NCBI RefSeq assembly: GCF_019797845.1
Contig: NZ_CP081864.1
Coordinates: 1,736,001-1,800,000 of the forward strand
DNA length: 64,000 nucleotides
Reading direction: 5' to 3'
Origin: Symbiopectobacterium purcellii
GTDB lineage: Bacteria > Pseudomonadota > Gammaproteobacteria > Enterobacterales > Enterobacteriaceae
Made by a program: the position numbers and the translations under genes. Numbering within the stretch: position 1 is the stretch's first letter; the number at the start of each line of letters is the position of its first letter. Shown here piece after piece: positions 51,986-59,825 of this stretch. The notes under the pieces are model-generated. The model was not told the DNA's origin, did no database searches, and worked only from the letters and a program-made list of their open reading frames with translations.

Positions 51986-52014
51986 GTTAATCATTGAATG
52001 ATTATTTTGTCAAT
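51986..52014 (-). promoter_or_regulatory. PL1 leftward early promoter with operator palindrome
   Basis: TTGACA (52014-52009), a 17-nt spacer and TTAACT (51991-51986) on the minus strand. The perfect palindrome AATCATTGAATGATT (51990-52004) fills the spacer and is a likely operator. Confidence 0.7.
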
Positions 52015-52169
52015 CTATGATTTACTTTGTCGTGATAAACGAGGAAAAAAGCACCTTGCTAGAAGGGTTTTGGTATTAACTGTGCTGGTATTCAGTTATT
52101 GCTTAGAAGGAGGGCTAAAATTGAGAAGGCTTGAGGTGTTGCTGGTATAGGTAGGGCGGCATTTCTGTA

Positions 52170-52553
52170 TTACTTTTTCCTTCTGGTAATGTATTTTTCC
52201 ACGAAATCATCCAACTCCTGTAGCCTTAACTTGAAAGCGGATATCATTTTTTCTTGTTCATTTTCAGGTAATTGATTAAATATTTCTAATACTTCTCGTT
52301 CCTTTGGGCGCAGGCCAGAATGCTCATCAACTTGCTCACCAAGAAGCCATGAAAGAGAAACGCCCGTAGCATTGGCTAAGCGTATAGCAGCCTCCTTGCT
52401 TATGCGCCCGGTAATGCACCACCCAGTGACGGCCTGTCTGCTCACTCCAGCCATTCTAGCTATATCGGACTTAGAGTGACCTCTTGCAATAAGCTCTAAC
52501 AGCCTTGTTGCAGTAGAGAGTTTTGATGTCTTTTCTTTTTCCATGATTTTCAT
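52170..52553 (-). CDS. cI1: short CI-type repressor without peptidase domain (module 1)
   Basis: A 127-residue HTH_3 repressor. The helix-turn-helix is SKSDIARMAGVSRQAVTGW, with further helices to VSLSWLLGE; the C-terminal part (KEREVLEIFNQLPENEQEKMISAFKLRL) is a short helical dimerisation region. There is no S24 LexA-like domain, so RecA-driven self-cleavage is not possible and relief must come from an antirepressor. I chose the start at 52553 for its AAAGG site. It is divergent from cro1. Confidence 0.85.
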   Translation of the reverse strand: MKIMEKEKTSKLSTATRLLELIARGHSKSDIARMAGVSRQAVTGWCITGRISKEAAIRLANATGVSLSWLLGEQVDEHSGLRPKEREVLEIFNQLPENEQEKMISAFKLRLQELDDFVEKYITRRKK

Positions 52554-52561
52554 TGTAAACC

Positions 52562-52618
52562 TTTGCTTTGCAGAAGCAATCATCTAAATATTGACATATT
52601 TGTAAGCCTATGCTTTAC
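52562..52618 (+). promoter_or_regulatory. OR1/PR1 region of module 1
   Basis: PR1: TTGACA (52590-52595), 17-nt spacer, TTTACT (52613-52618). The palindrome TTGCTT-TGCAG-AAGCAA at 52562-52578 lies on the repressor side, and an imperfect GTAAGC...GCTTTAC lies inside the promoter; both are likely operators. Confidence 0.7.
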
Positions 52619-52646
52619 TCTTGTGTTGTGGTTATAGGAGGTTTGA

Positions 52647-52883
52647 ATGAATGCGCTTGAAAAAGCTATCCAAAAAGCCGGTTCGATTAGAAAGCTTGGT
52701 GCAATGATTGGTGTTTCAGGTATGGCCGTTAGCAATTGGAAAACACATTGCAAGGGTATCGTTCCAGCAAATAGGGTACTGGCTATACATCAAGTAACGG
52801 GGATTCTTCCCCATGATTTACGTCCAGATATTTACCCGAACCCGACGGATGCGCTTCCTGCTCACAGGGAACACGCAGCCTAA
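52647..52883 (+). CDS. cro1: Cro/YdaS-like regulator (module 1)
   Basis: A 78-residue Cro-type protein with an HTH (SIRKLGAMIGVSGMAVSNWK) and GIVPANRVLAIHQVTG, like YdaS/DicC. An AGGAGG site precedes the ATG. It lies downstream of PR1 and opposite cI1. Confidence 0.85.
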   Translation: MNALEKAIQKAGSIRKLGAMIGVSGMAVSNWKTHCKGIVPANRVLAIHQVTGILPHDLRPDIYPNPTDALPAHREHAA

Positions 52884-52894
52884 CCAGCAGTACC

Positions 52895-52943
52895 CGCTCT
52901 TCACAACGGACAGTCGTCCTACGGAAGCCACCGACAACGTGGC
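52895..52943 (+). promoter_or_regulatory. nutR1 (boxA and boxB)
   Basis: boxA CGCTCTTCACA (52895-52905) and boxB GCCAC-CGACAAC-GTGGC (52927-52943), between cro1 and cII1 as in lambda. The loop is identical to nutL1, so both should be read by the same N (module 1). Confidence 0.8.
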
Positions 52944-53082
52944 GAACTCAACATCCTACAGTAACACATTCACTGTGACTGGCTCACGGCTTCGTCACGT
53001 CTGTTGATCACCAAAATACAGGTGCCGTGTATCCACATGCGCATTTAATTACTTATTTGTTTCTAGAAGGAAAGTATCACAC

Positions 53083-53304
53083 ATGAACCACGCAACACAA
53101 AGCAAGAAAGCCGCTCACATCGAGTCGGCGCTACTCAACAAGTTAGCCCTGATGGGATAGTCAAAGTTTTCTGACCTGATGGGCGTACACGAATCACAGA
53201 TTTCACGCTGGAAAGAAACACTGATACCGCGCATGAGCTTACTTCTGGCAATTTTGGAGTGAGGAGTTAACGACGACGAGCTAGTGCATCTGGAAAATCT
53301 TTAA
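53083..53304 (+). pseudogene. cII1: CII-type activator with two in-frame stops (module 1)
   Basis: The frame from 53083 encodes a CII protein broken by TAG at 53158 (codon 26) and TGA at 53260 (codon 60, where CII proteins have Trp in LAxLEWGV). It ends early at 53302. The helix-turn-helix (GVHESQISRWK) between the stops is well kept. The first 75 bases are nearly identical to the intact cII2 at 55045-55119. CII would activate lysogeny promoters; this copy cannot. Confidence 0.88.
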
Positions 53305-53318
53305 ATTTCATAATTACC

Positions 53319-53570
53319 TCACTTTTGAACATGAAACGGATTTTTAGGCTTGCTGCGATGTCCAGCTCGAAAGAGCGCTACATCAGGTATGCATACTGAG
53401 CCGACTGTTTCTTGCAGCTTTCTGTCGCGCAACTGAATTACCAGCTGAGCCAGTACATCAGCCGTTCCGACTCTCTTACATACCGTAAGTTGCCCTGTAG
53501 CTATTGTTTCTTTTTTCTCCGCCCGGTGCGCGATGGCACGAGCTAGATTCTTGTGTCTGTTTCTTGGCAT
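53319..53570 (-). CDS. P22-type antiterminator N homologue (module 2)
   Basis: An 83-residue basic protein with an Arg/Lys-rich N-terminus (MPRNRHKNLARAIAHRAEKK) and a C-terminus PDVALFRAGHRSKPKN resembling P22 gp24 (PGVALYAAGHRKSK). It has a TTGGAGAA ribosome site and lies leftward of cI2 behind nutL2. Both sequence type and place indicate a second N with its own RNA target. Confidence 0.68.
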   Translation of the reverse strand: MPRNRHKNLARAIAHRAEKKETIATGQLTVCKRVGTADVLAQLVIQLRDRKLQETVGSVCIPDVALFRAGHRSKPKNPFHVQK

Positions 53571-53711
53571 TTGAATTCTCCAACTGGTTAGCTTTGGTGA
53601 TGATGGCTACACCTGAATAGCGGCGGTGTTTTTCGCACGGTTCTCTCCGCTGCAAGGAGAGTTTTTACACCACACTTTCGTGTCATCATCCCAAAGCAAA
53701 CCACTTTGGCG

Positions 53712-53745
53712 GGGTGAATCACCCACAAGTCTATTGTTAAAGAGC
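53712..53745 (-). promoter_or_regulatory. nutL2 (boxA and boxB)
   Basis: Minus strand: boxA GCTCTTTAACA (53745-53735) then boxB GGGTG-ATT-CACCC (53724-53712). The stem matches nutR2 of the same module and differs from nutL1/nutR1. Confidence 0.7.
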
Positions 53746-53833
53746 ACACATCCGTTTGAGTTACCCAGCGTCCTGCTGATGGACTAACTATGCAATAAAG
53801 AATAATATAAGTCAATAGAGTATTGTTAAAATA

Positions 53834-53871
53834 ATTCTAAAGGGTATTTTATCGGTGATTCTCAAGAGAAT
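53834..53871. promoter_or_regulatory. OL2 operators of module 2
   Basis: ATTCTCAAGAGAAT (53858-53871), a perfect palindrome identical to the one in OR2, and a weaker ATTCTAAAGGGTAT (53834-53847). PL2 must lie at about 53775-53860 on the minus strand; several -10-like TATTAT sequences prevent a unique choice. The rest of 53571-54022 shows no gene I trust. Confidence 0.75.
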
Positions 53872-54022
53872 TTTTTTTACTGGAATAGTAAATTTTACGA
53901 TCTATGCCGGATGAAAACACAGTAATGGATGGTTTTTTGTCAGGAGGAAGTATGGGGGAACTGTATGTAAGAGTTGGGCCTGGTAGCTATTACAGCGCTC
54001 AGGCACAAGATATAATGGTTGT

Positions 54023-54619
54023 TTACTTATTCAATTCTGGAATGAAAACCTGGACGATTGGACCAAGCACTGAGGAGAGATCCGAAACTGGTGCTAGAGG
54101 AACTCGTGAATCATCTACTGACAAATATCCCTTACCATCACCACCTATGTGATAACGAAAAACGGAGATTGTATCTTTTAGTAGGACCAAAACTAAATCT
54201 TCGGATGCCGGTAGCTCTTCTGGGTCAACGATAACAATAGCTCCAGCAGGAGCCTGTGATATACCCGTCCTCCCTTTAATTTCGTAGGCTCTAAAGTGTT
54301 CTGGTAATGTGCTAAACCACGAAACATGGTTTCCTGTAAAACCATTAAAATCGAAAACTTTTACATTTTTTGAAACATCAATTGCTTGTATGGTTTGGTT
54401 TGCCTCACCAAAAATGGAACCTGTGCCGTTGATTAACCAATCAGCACTAACTCCAAGAGCTGCCGCGAGCTTTCCTGTATGGCGCGATGTTTCGCTATCC
54501 CCCCGTAGTATTTTTGATATGGAAGATTGAGGTACACCGGCTTGTCGTCCCAGTTCAGTCTGGTTGTTTTTCCCGGTCGTATGCATGGCATAAGCCAGTC
54601 TTTCTTTGAGTGTTTTCAT
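54023..54619 (-). CDS. cI2: CI-type repressor with degenerate S24 domain (module 2)
   Basis: A 198-residue repressor starting at 54619 (MKTLKERLAYAMHTTG). The N-terminal HTH (TELGRQAGVPQSSISKILRG) is P22 c2/HK022-like. The C-terminal part keeps the S24 fold pattern (AYEIKG...APAGAIVIVDPEELPASEDLVLVLL...YLSVDD), but the GDSM segment with the catalytic Ser reads GRTG and the catalytic Lys is not in place. So it is probably not self-cleaving. OL2 and OR2 flank the gene. Confidence 0.85.
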   Translation of the reverse strand: MKTLKERLAYAMHTTGKNNQTELGRQAGVPQSSISKILRGDSETSRHTGKLAAALGVSADWLINGTGSIFGEANQTIQAIDVSKNVKVFDFNGFTGNHVSWFSTLPEHFRAYEIKGRTGISQAPAGAIVIVDPEELPASEDLVLVLLKDTISVFRYHIGGDGKGYLSVDDSRVPLAPVSDLSSVLGPIVQVFIPELNK

Positions 54620-54631
54620 ATTACGCAAAAT

Positions 54632-54697
54632 ATTCCCTAAGGAATTTTATGTCAAAGTCTAAAATGACTTGACTATTTCAATTCTCAAGAGAATAAT
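54632..54697 (+). promoter_or_regulatory. OR2/PR2 region of module 2
   Basis: Operators ATTCCCTAAGGAAT (54632-54645) and ATTCTCAAGAGAAT (54681-54694, the same as in OL2). PR2: TTGACT (54669-54674), 17-nt spacer, AATAAT (54692-54697), overlapped by the second operator. Confidence 0.75.
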
Positions 54698-54729
54698 TCA
54701 TTCTAATTTATGTAAAAGGGAATACCGCT

Positions 54730-54939
54730 ATGAATGCCGTTATCAAAAGGGCTATTGAGATTGCTGGCTCCCAGTCTGAGTTGGCTCGCCGAGTAGGAAC
54801 GGGCCAGCCATCAATTAGCAAGTGGCTTAAAGGTTCAGAGATAAGCGCACGCTTCATATCCTCAATCGTGATGGCGACTGACGGAAAGATTAGTTCTGCT
54901 GAGCTTCTCAACTCAATGGCAAAAGCAAAAAACCAATAA
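54730..54939 (+). CDS. cro2: Cro-type regulator (module 2)
   Basis: A 69-residue Cro/YdaS-like protein with HTH SQSELARRVGTGQPSISKWLKG. AAAAGGGAA precedes the ATG. It is divergent from cI2 behind PR2. Confidence 0.87.
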   Translation: MNAVIKRAIEIAGSQSELARRVGTGQPSISKWLKGSEISARFISSIVMATDGKISSAELLNSMAKAKNQ

Positions 54940-54946
54940 TCTTCAC

Positions 54947-54982
54947 CGCTCTTTACAAACTTAACCGGTGGGTGCTTCACCC
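54947..54982 (+). promoter_or_regulatory. nutR2 (boxA and boxB)
   Basis: boxA CGCTCTTTACA (54947-54957) and boxB GGGTG-CTT-CACCC (54970-54982) between cro2 and cII2. Stem identical to nutL2. Confidence 0.75.
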
Positions 54983-55044
54983 CCAATAACACAGTGGCAC
55001 CCCACAGGGTTGTCATGTCTTAACAATACGGAGAAGTATCACAA

Positions 55045-55323
55045 ATGAACACTGCAACACAAAGCAAGAAAGCCGCTCACATCGAGTCGGCATTACTCAA
55101 CAAGTTAGCCCTGATGGGACAGAAAGCCTTTGCCGCCGCCATGAACGTACCGGAGTACCAGGTTAGTCGCTGGAAGAACGGTCTGTTTCAACAGGTGAGC
55201 CTGATGCTGGCCGTGCTGAACTACGGCATTGCCGATGATGAAATGGCTGAGCTAGCCAAACGGCTGGCGGGGTATTTGACCAAAGAAAAAGCCGGTCAGT
55301 GGGGAAGCACTTTTCCGGCTTAA
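55045..55323 (+). CDS. cII: CII transcriptional activator (module 2)
   Basis: A 92-residue CII family protein (ESALLNKLALMGQKAFAAAMNVPEYQVSRWK, then a tetramerisation region). In lambda, CII activates the establishment promoter for cI, int and an anti-Q RNA. GGAGA ribosome site. It is the working counterpart of the dead cII1. Confidence 0.88.
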   Translation: MNTATQSKKAAHIESALLNKLALMGQKAFAAAMNVPEYQVSRWKNGLFQQVSLMLAVLNYGIADDEMAELAKRLAGYLTKEKAGQWGSTFPA

Positions 55324-55356
55324 AACTGCAATAACTAATTAATTTCAGTAGGAATT

Positions 55357-55521
55357 ATGGCACGAAATAACCGGAATTTCAAGCAGAAAGAGGAACGTAT
55401 GCATCCCGATTCACCTGATGGATTAGTTGTCGCTGCCGTTAATAACAGGCCGTTCGCTGAGCGGCTTATCGATGTTTTCAGACTGGCTAAAGCAGGGGTG
55501 AAAAAGGATGAGCGTCGCTAG
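55357..55521 (+). CDS. small protein between cII and O
   Basis: A 54-residue protein (MARNNRNFKQKEERMHPD...[11 protein letters not shown]) with a GTAGGA site. It overlaps the O start by 14 bp. Lambdoid phages often carry a small ORF here; function unknown. Confidence 0.6.
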   Translation: MARNNRNFKQKEERMHPDSPDGLVVAAVNNRPFAERLIDVFRLAKAGVKKDERR

Positions 55522-56323
55522 GATATCAGACTACCAGAAACCTCAACTTGAGGTAGTGGAGCATCGCGTGGCTGACACTGATGATGGCTTCATCATGCTG
55601 GCGATGGAGCTTTACGAAGAACTGATCGGCGCTAATTTGACACGCAATCAAGCCAAGGTGGCACACGCTGTATGCCGAAAGACATACGGCTTCAAGAAGA
55701 AAATGGATCGCATTGCTGACAGTCAATTAGCTGAGATTTGCAGAATCAGCAGACCAAAGGCCAACATTGCCAAAAATGAGCTTATCGCCATGAAAGTTCT
55801 GGTGAAAGACGGAAGCAAAATTGGCCCAAACAAAAACATATCAGAATGGGAGATCCCGGAGTGTTCCCAAATAGATAACATTGTTACCAAATCGGGAACA
55901 AAAAATGTTACCAAATTGGATACACCTAGTGTTACCAAAACGGAACACACAAAAGATATCTTTAAAGATAAAATAAATAATACCCCCTTACCCCCTACGG
56001 GTGAAAGTGTGAAGGGGGGTAAACCCGCTAAACGAAAATCAAACCCAATCCAATACGACGACTACCTGAACGCCTACAACGAAGCTGTGGGTGACAGGCT
56101 GCCTCACGCTGTTGAAGCCAATGACGAGCGAAAACGGAAATTGGCTGCTCTGGTTAAATCTCTGGCTACGCCAAACCTGGAGGGCTTTAGGTCATACGTC
56201 AGGGCGTTTATGGCTGCTGCTAGGCCGTTCCACTTTGGCGACAACGATCGCGGCTGGGTGGCTAATTTTGATTACCTGCTTCAGCGCAAAACGCTGACGA
56301 AAATCAGGGAGGGTACGCTATGA
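55508..56323 (+). CDS. O: phage replication initiator O
   Basis: A 271-residue O-type protein. The N-terminal winged helix (about 25-115: [31 protein letters not shown]...) binds the origin. A linker rich in Thr, Asn and Lys is encoded by the iterons, and the C-terminal domain (about 185-265) should contact the helicase. It overlaps the helicase gene by 4 bp. Confidence 0.92.
   Translation: MSVARISDYQKPQLEVVEHRVADTDDGFIMLAMELYEELIGANLTRNQAKVAHAVCRKTYGFKKKMDRIADSQLAEICRISRPKANIAKNELIAMKVLVKDGSKIGPNKNISEWEIPECSQIDNIVTKSGTKNVTKLDTPSVTKTEHTKDIFKDKINNTPLPPTGESVKGGKPAKRKSNPIQYDDYLNAYNEAVGDRLPHAVEANDERKRKLAALVKSLATPNLEGFRSYVRAFMAAARPFHFGDNDRGWVANFDYLLQRKTLTKIREGTL
55862..55948 (+). other. phage replication origin: iterons inside O
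   Basis: Three direct 19-bp iterons of form TGTTACCAAAnnGGnnACA start at 55882, 55906 and 55930 (24-bp spacing), and a variant TGTTCCCAAATAGATAACA starts at 55862. An AT-rich stretch (55949-55990) follows. This is the lambda ori layout: initiator sites and an unwinding region within the O gene. Confidence 0.8.
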
Positions 56324-57696
56324 GACAGGATATCGAGGCCAGCGTGATTGGTGGTTTGCTGATCGGCGGTTTAACGCCAACGGCAACTGACGTTCTGGCA
56401 ACGCTGGATGCGGAAACCTTCGCGATCCCGATTTACAAACGCGCCTATGAGGTGATCCGTAAACAGGCTCGCACCAGAAACATGATTGATTCTCTGATGG
56501 TTGCCGAGGAATGTGGCGATGAGTATTTTGCCGACATCATGGAAACGGCGCGTAGCTGCCCCAGCGCAGCAAACTTGCGTGGCTATGCCGATGTGGTTGC
56601 TGAAATGTACCAGCGCCGGATGTTCGTTTCGGCTGTTGACGAGATGCGCGGGACAATCGGAAATTCATCGATTGCAGTGGCTACCGTCGCGATGGACGAA
56701 CTTATCGGCAGACTGTCAGGCATTCGAAAGCCGAAGCAGGAAGTGAAACCGGTTCGCCTTGGAGACATCATCTCCGAATACACCAACACGTTAGAGCGCC
56801 GCCTGAAAAACGGGGAAGAGTCCGACACGCTGAAAACAGGGATTGACGACTTGGACGCGATCACCGGTGGGATGAACGCTGAGGATTTAGTGATCGTCGC
56901 CGCCCGGCCCGGCATGGGGAAAACGGAACTGGCGCTTAAGGTTGCCGAAGGCGTTGCAAACCGGAAGTTACCTGGGGAGAACCAGCGGAGGGGCGTTCTG
57001 ATTTTCAGCATGGAAATGAGTTCTCTACAGGTCGTTGAGCGTTCGATAGCCGGGGCAGGGCGGATGTCGGTAAGTCTGCTGCGCAACCCTTCAAACCTTG
57101 ACGATGAGGGATGGGCTAGGATTGTGGACGGCATTAACCGACTGGCAGATCTGGACGTGTGGGTAGTCGACGCTTGCCGCCTGACGGTGGAGGAAATCGT
57201 AGCCATTGCCAAGCGGCACAAGCAGGAGCACCCGGCGCTATCGTTAATCATGGCAGACTATCTCGGGCTGATAGCCAAACCGAAAGCGGAGCGTAACGAC
57301 CTTGCCATAGCCCATATCTCATGGAGCCTAAAGGCAATGGCTAAGACGCTGCGAACGACAGTGATCGCGCTTAGTCAGTTATCACGAGATGTTGAGAAGC
57401 GGCCTAACAAGCGCCCGACCAACGCCGATTTGCGTGACTCTGGCAGCATTGAACAGGATGCCGACTCAATCATCATGCTCTACCGCGATGCGGTGTATAA
57501 CGAGAATTCACCCGCCGCTCCATTCGCAGAAATCATCGTCACAAAAAACCGATTCGGCTCACTTGGCACAGTCTACCAACGATTCGTTAATGGTCATTTC
57601 ATTGAGTGCGACCAAGACGAAGCGCGGGAGAAGTGCACGACAAGGCAGCAGACAGAAACCAGGGTGCGCAGGTACGCAAAAGGCGCTGACGTCTAG
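56320..57696 (+). CDS. DnaB-type replicative helicase
   Basis: A 458-residue phage helicase. An N-terminal DnaB domain (about 1-130) is followed by the RecA-like motor with Walker A ARPGMGKT at 195-202, ADYLGLI for Walker B, and [15 protein letters not shown]. Phages with such a gene carry their own helicase, as P22 gp12 does, rather than a lambda P loader. Coupled to O by a 4-bp overlap. Confidence 0.94.
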   Translation: MRQDIEASVIGGLLIGGLTPTATDVLATLDAETFAIPIYKRAYEVIRKQARTRNMIDSLMVAEECGDEYFADIMETARSCPSAANLRGYADVVAEMYQRRMFVSAVDEMRGTIGNSSIAVATVAMDELIGRLSGIRKPKQEVKPVRLGDIISEYTNTLERRLKNGEESDTLKTGIDDLDAITGGMNAEDLVIVAARPGMGKTELALKVAEGVANRKLPGENQRRGVLIFSMEMSSLQVVERSIAGAGRMSVSLLRNPSNLDDEGWARIVDGINRLADLDVWVVDACRLTVEEIVAIAKRHKQEHPALSLIMADYLGLIAKPKAERNDLAIAHISWSLKAMAKTLRTTVIALSQLSRDVEKRPNKRPTNADLRDSGSIEQDADSIIMLYRDAVYNENSPAAPFAEIIVTKNRFGSLGTVYQRFVNGHFIECDQDEAREKCTTRQQTETRVRRYAKGADV

Positions 57697-57718
57697 GCAA
57701 ACAAACAGGAGGAGTGAT

Positions 57719-57886
57719 ATGTCGCAGGAAGAATTTACAGAGCGGATGCTGAAAATCGTAGGCGGGTTCTCCGACCCGGAATCTGACCACGGTGACGCTG
57801 ACGATTTGATGGTCAAATATCTGCGCGAACAGGGGCTTCATGAAGCGATGGATGCATTCGAGGGCATGACGAAATGGTATGCGTAA
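57719..57886 (+). CDS. small nin-region protein
   Basis: A 55-residue acidic protein (MSQEEFTERMLKIVGGFSDPE...) with a strong AGGAGGAG site, between the helicase and ninB. Function unknown. Confidence 0.65.
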   Translation: MSQEEFTERMLKIVGGFSDPESDHGDADDLMVKYLREQGLHEAMDAFEGMTKWYA

Positions 57887-57895
57887 GGAGTCAGT

Positions 57896-58351
57896 TTGGC
57901 GCTATCGAAAGATGGCGTCCGTCTCCACAAATCTAACTTTCAGGCCATAGGCCAACAGTTACAACCCCTTCTCGAATCTGGCGAATGTTACCGCCTCATA
58001 ATCAAGCCGTGGCGTGACAAGCGCAGCCTCTCCCAGAACAGTCTTTCCCACATGTGGTACGCAGAAATCAGCGCCTATCTCATTAAGCGCGGCAAGCCTT
58101 TTGCGTCTCCAGAATGGGTTAAGGACGCTATGAAACACACGTATCTGGGTTATGCAGATAGAGAAATGGTTGATGTGGTGACGGGTGCAAAAACAACGGT
58201 GAGCAGTTTGCGGCATACGTCCGACCTCGATACGGGCGACATGCATCTCTACCTAACGCAAGTGGAAGGCTGGGCGCGTGAAATGGGGTGCAACCTGACG
58301 ATACCTAACGACTGCGAATATCAAAAACTCAAACAGGTGCAGAATGAATGA
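57896..58351 (+). CDS. ninB: NinB/Orf recombination mediator
   Basis: A 151-residue NinB (lambda Orf) protein (WRDKRSLSQNSLSHMWYAEISAYL...SPEWVKDAMKHTYLGY). Orf binds ssDNA and SSB and helps load recombinase. It begins with TTG after AAGGAG. Confidence 0.88.
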   Translation: MALSKDGVRLHKSNFQAIGQQLQPLLESGECYRLIIKPWRDKRSLSQNSLSHMWYAEISAYLIKRGKPFASPEWVKDAMKHTYLGYADREMVDVVTGAKTTVSSLRHTSDLDTGDMHLYLTQVEGWAREMGCNLTIPNDCEYQKLKQVQNE

Positions 58352-58863
58352 CAGATAAATCAAACACGCCAAAAGAAATGAAGGATCTATGGCGAACACC
58401 GCCCGAGGTCTTCCAAGCGCTGGATGCGGAGTTTGGCTTCTACCTCGATGCCGCCGCTGACCACGACAATGCCCTGTGCCGTCTGTATCTGACGCCAGAG
58501 GATGATGCCCTGGCCTGTGACTGGAGCAGCAAGGGAGCCATCTTCTGCAATCCCCCGTACAGCAATATCCGCCCTTGGGTTGATAAAGCTGCTGAGCAGA
58601 GCCGCAAGCAGAATAAAACGGTCGTTATGCTGCTGCCTGCTGATACCTCGACGGCATGGTTCGCACAGGCGCAGAAAACGGTTGATGAGGTGCGCTTCAT
58701 CACCGAGGGCCGATTGTCATTTATCAGCGCTGAAACGGGCAAAAAAGGCAAGGCGGGTAACAGCAAGGGCAGCGTGTTGTTCATCTGGCGACCGTGGCGA
58801 ACAACCCCTAAAGGGATGACCGTGGTAAGCAAACACACGCTGATTAACCGGATGTGGAGGTAG
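58348..58863 (+). CDS. phage DNA N6-adenine methyltransferase (Dam family)
   Basis: A 171-residue enzyme with the catalytic NPPY at 68-71 and the start DLWRTPPEVFQALDAEFGFYLDAAA typical of the phage Dam family. It methylates adenine, probably in GATC, and may protect phage DNA. It overlaps ninB by 4 bp. Confidence 0.92.
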   Translation: MTDKSNTPKEMKDLWRTPPEVFQALDAEFGFYLDAAADHDNALCRLYLTPEDDALACDWSSKGAIFCNPPYSNIRPWVDKAAEQSRKQNKTVVMLLPADTSTAWFAQAQKTVDEVRFITEGRLSFISAETGKKGKAGNSKGSVLFIWRPWRTTPKGMTVVSKHTLINRMWR

Positions 58864-58865
58864 CT

Positions 58866-59156
58866 ATGGCGAATCTTAGGAAAGAGGCCAGAGGCCGAGA
58901 GTGTCAGGTGAGGCTCTCGGGCATCTGTAACGGCAACGCTGAAACTGTAGTGCTGGCCCATTACCGAATGTCCGGCATTTGCGGCATCGGCATGAAGCCT
59001 GACGACCTTTTCGGCGCATGGGCTTGTTCAGGGTGTCATGACGAAATCGACCGCCGTACGCGTATCACCGATGCCGACTATGCCCGGCTGCATCATCTGG
59101 AAGGCGTCATCCGTACACAGGCGATTTTACTGGCGCAGGGGAAGATTAAGCGATGA
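58866..59156 (+). CDS. YbcO-like DUF1364 putative nuclease
   Basis: A 96-residue protein, the exact YbcO length (NLRKEARGRECQVRLSGICNGN, LAHYRM, CSGCHDEIDRRTR). The paired Cys and the CHDxxD motif suggest an HNH-like zinc nuclease fold. It overlaps rusA by 4 bp. Confidence 0.9.
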   Translation: MANLRKEARGRECQVRLSGICNGNAETVVLAHYRMSGICGIGMKPDDLFGAWACSGCHDEIDRRTRITDADYARLHHLEGVIRTQAILLAQGKIKR

Positions 59157-59515
59157 CCGAATATCACCTGAAACTGCCGTGGCCGCCAAGCCTAAACACC
59201 TACTGGCGACACGCGCGACACAGGCACTATATCAGCGAGAAAGGCAAAGCATACCGACAAAGAATCATCCAGATAATCCAGCAGCAAAACCTCGATATCA
59301 ACACGCCCGCAAGACTGAAAATTTCCATCATCGCCAACGCGCCAGACAAGCGACGCCGTGACCTCGACAACCTGCAAAAGGCGGTTTTCGATTCGCTCAC
59401 GCATGCGGGCTTCATGCTGGATGACGAACAGATAGACGATTTCAGGGTGAGGCGCGGGCAGCAAGAACGCGGGGGCAGTCTGGATATCGTCATCACGGAA
59501 TTGGAGGACGCCTGA
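59153..59515 (+). CDS. rusA: Holliday junction resolvase RusA
   Basis: A 120-residue RusA. The metal-binding Asp residues D70, D72 and D91 and K76 fall at the same numbers as in E. coli RusA. It cuts Holliday junctions formed during phage recombination. It shares one base with the next gene. Confidence 0.95.
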   Translation: MTEYHLKLPWPPSLNTYWRHARHRHYISEKGKAYRQRIIQIIQQQNLDINTPARLKISIIANAPDKRRRDLDNLQKAVFDSLTHAGFMLDDEQIDDFRVRRGQQERGGSLDIVITELEDA

Positions 59516-59718
59516 TGTTTACTGACATCAACGCAGCGATAGAAGAGGCGCGATTTCTCCGCCTCCTCACGCGACATCACCACTGCATTCACCAAAAGCG
59601 CGATGGAACACTGAGCGTTCGCCAGGAAATTGGCGCGGCAAGGGAAAAGAGACTCCGTAAATTATACACCACACGGCAGGACAGGTTCGGCACGGTAAAT
59701 ACGGTGGAAGTGACATGA
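59515..59718 (+). CDS. small nin-region protein, unknown
   Basis: A 67-residue basic protein (MFTDINAAIEEARFLRLLTRHHH...). It follows rusA directly and its stop overlaps the next start (ATGA). Function unknown. Confidence 0.6.
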   Translation: MFTDINAAIEEARFLRLLTRHHHCIHQKRDGTLSVRQEIGAAREKRLRKLYTTRQDRFGTVNTVEVT

Positions 59719-59825
59719 AATGCGTTCACGACATCCTCAACCTCTTCACGCCCATCACCCCAACTATCCAGCTAACGCATTATCAGTGCTGGGATGCCAG
59801 TCCTCGGAGGAAGAAATGCCAATAG
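59715..59825 (+). CDS. 36-residue peptide before Q
   Basis: Starts MKCVHDILNLFTPITPTIQ and ends PRRKKCQ. It has a GGAAG site and overlaps both neighbours by a few bases, so translation coupling is likely. Function unknown. Confidence 0.5.
   Translation: MKCVHDILNLFTPITPTIQLTHYQCWDASPRRKKCQ

Noticed and set aside
53588..53815. 75-codon minus-strand ORF upstream of N2
   Set aside because: It covers nutL2 and the PL2 leader and lacks a ribosome site.
53952..54152. Plus-strand ORF with a good AGGAGG site near the cI2 end
   Set aside because: Its second half is antisense to cI2 and it has no family pattern; a rex-like gene here cannot be excluded, but the evidence is too thin.
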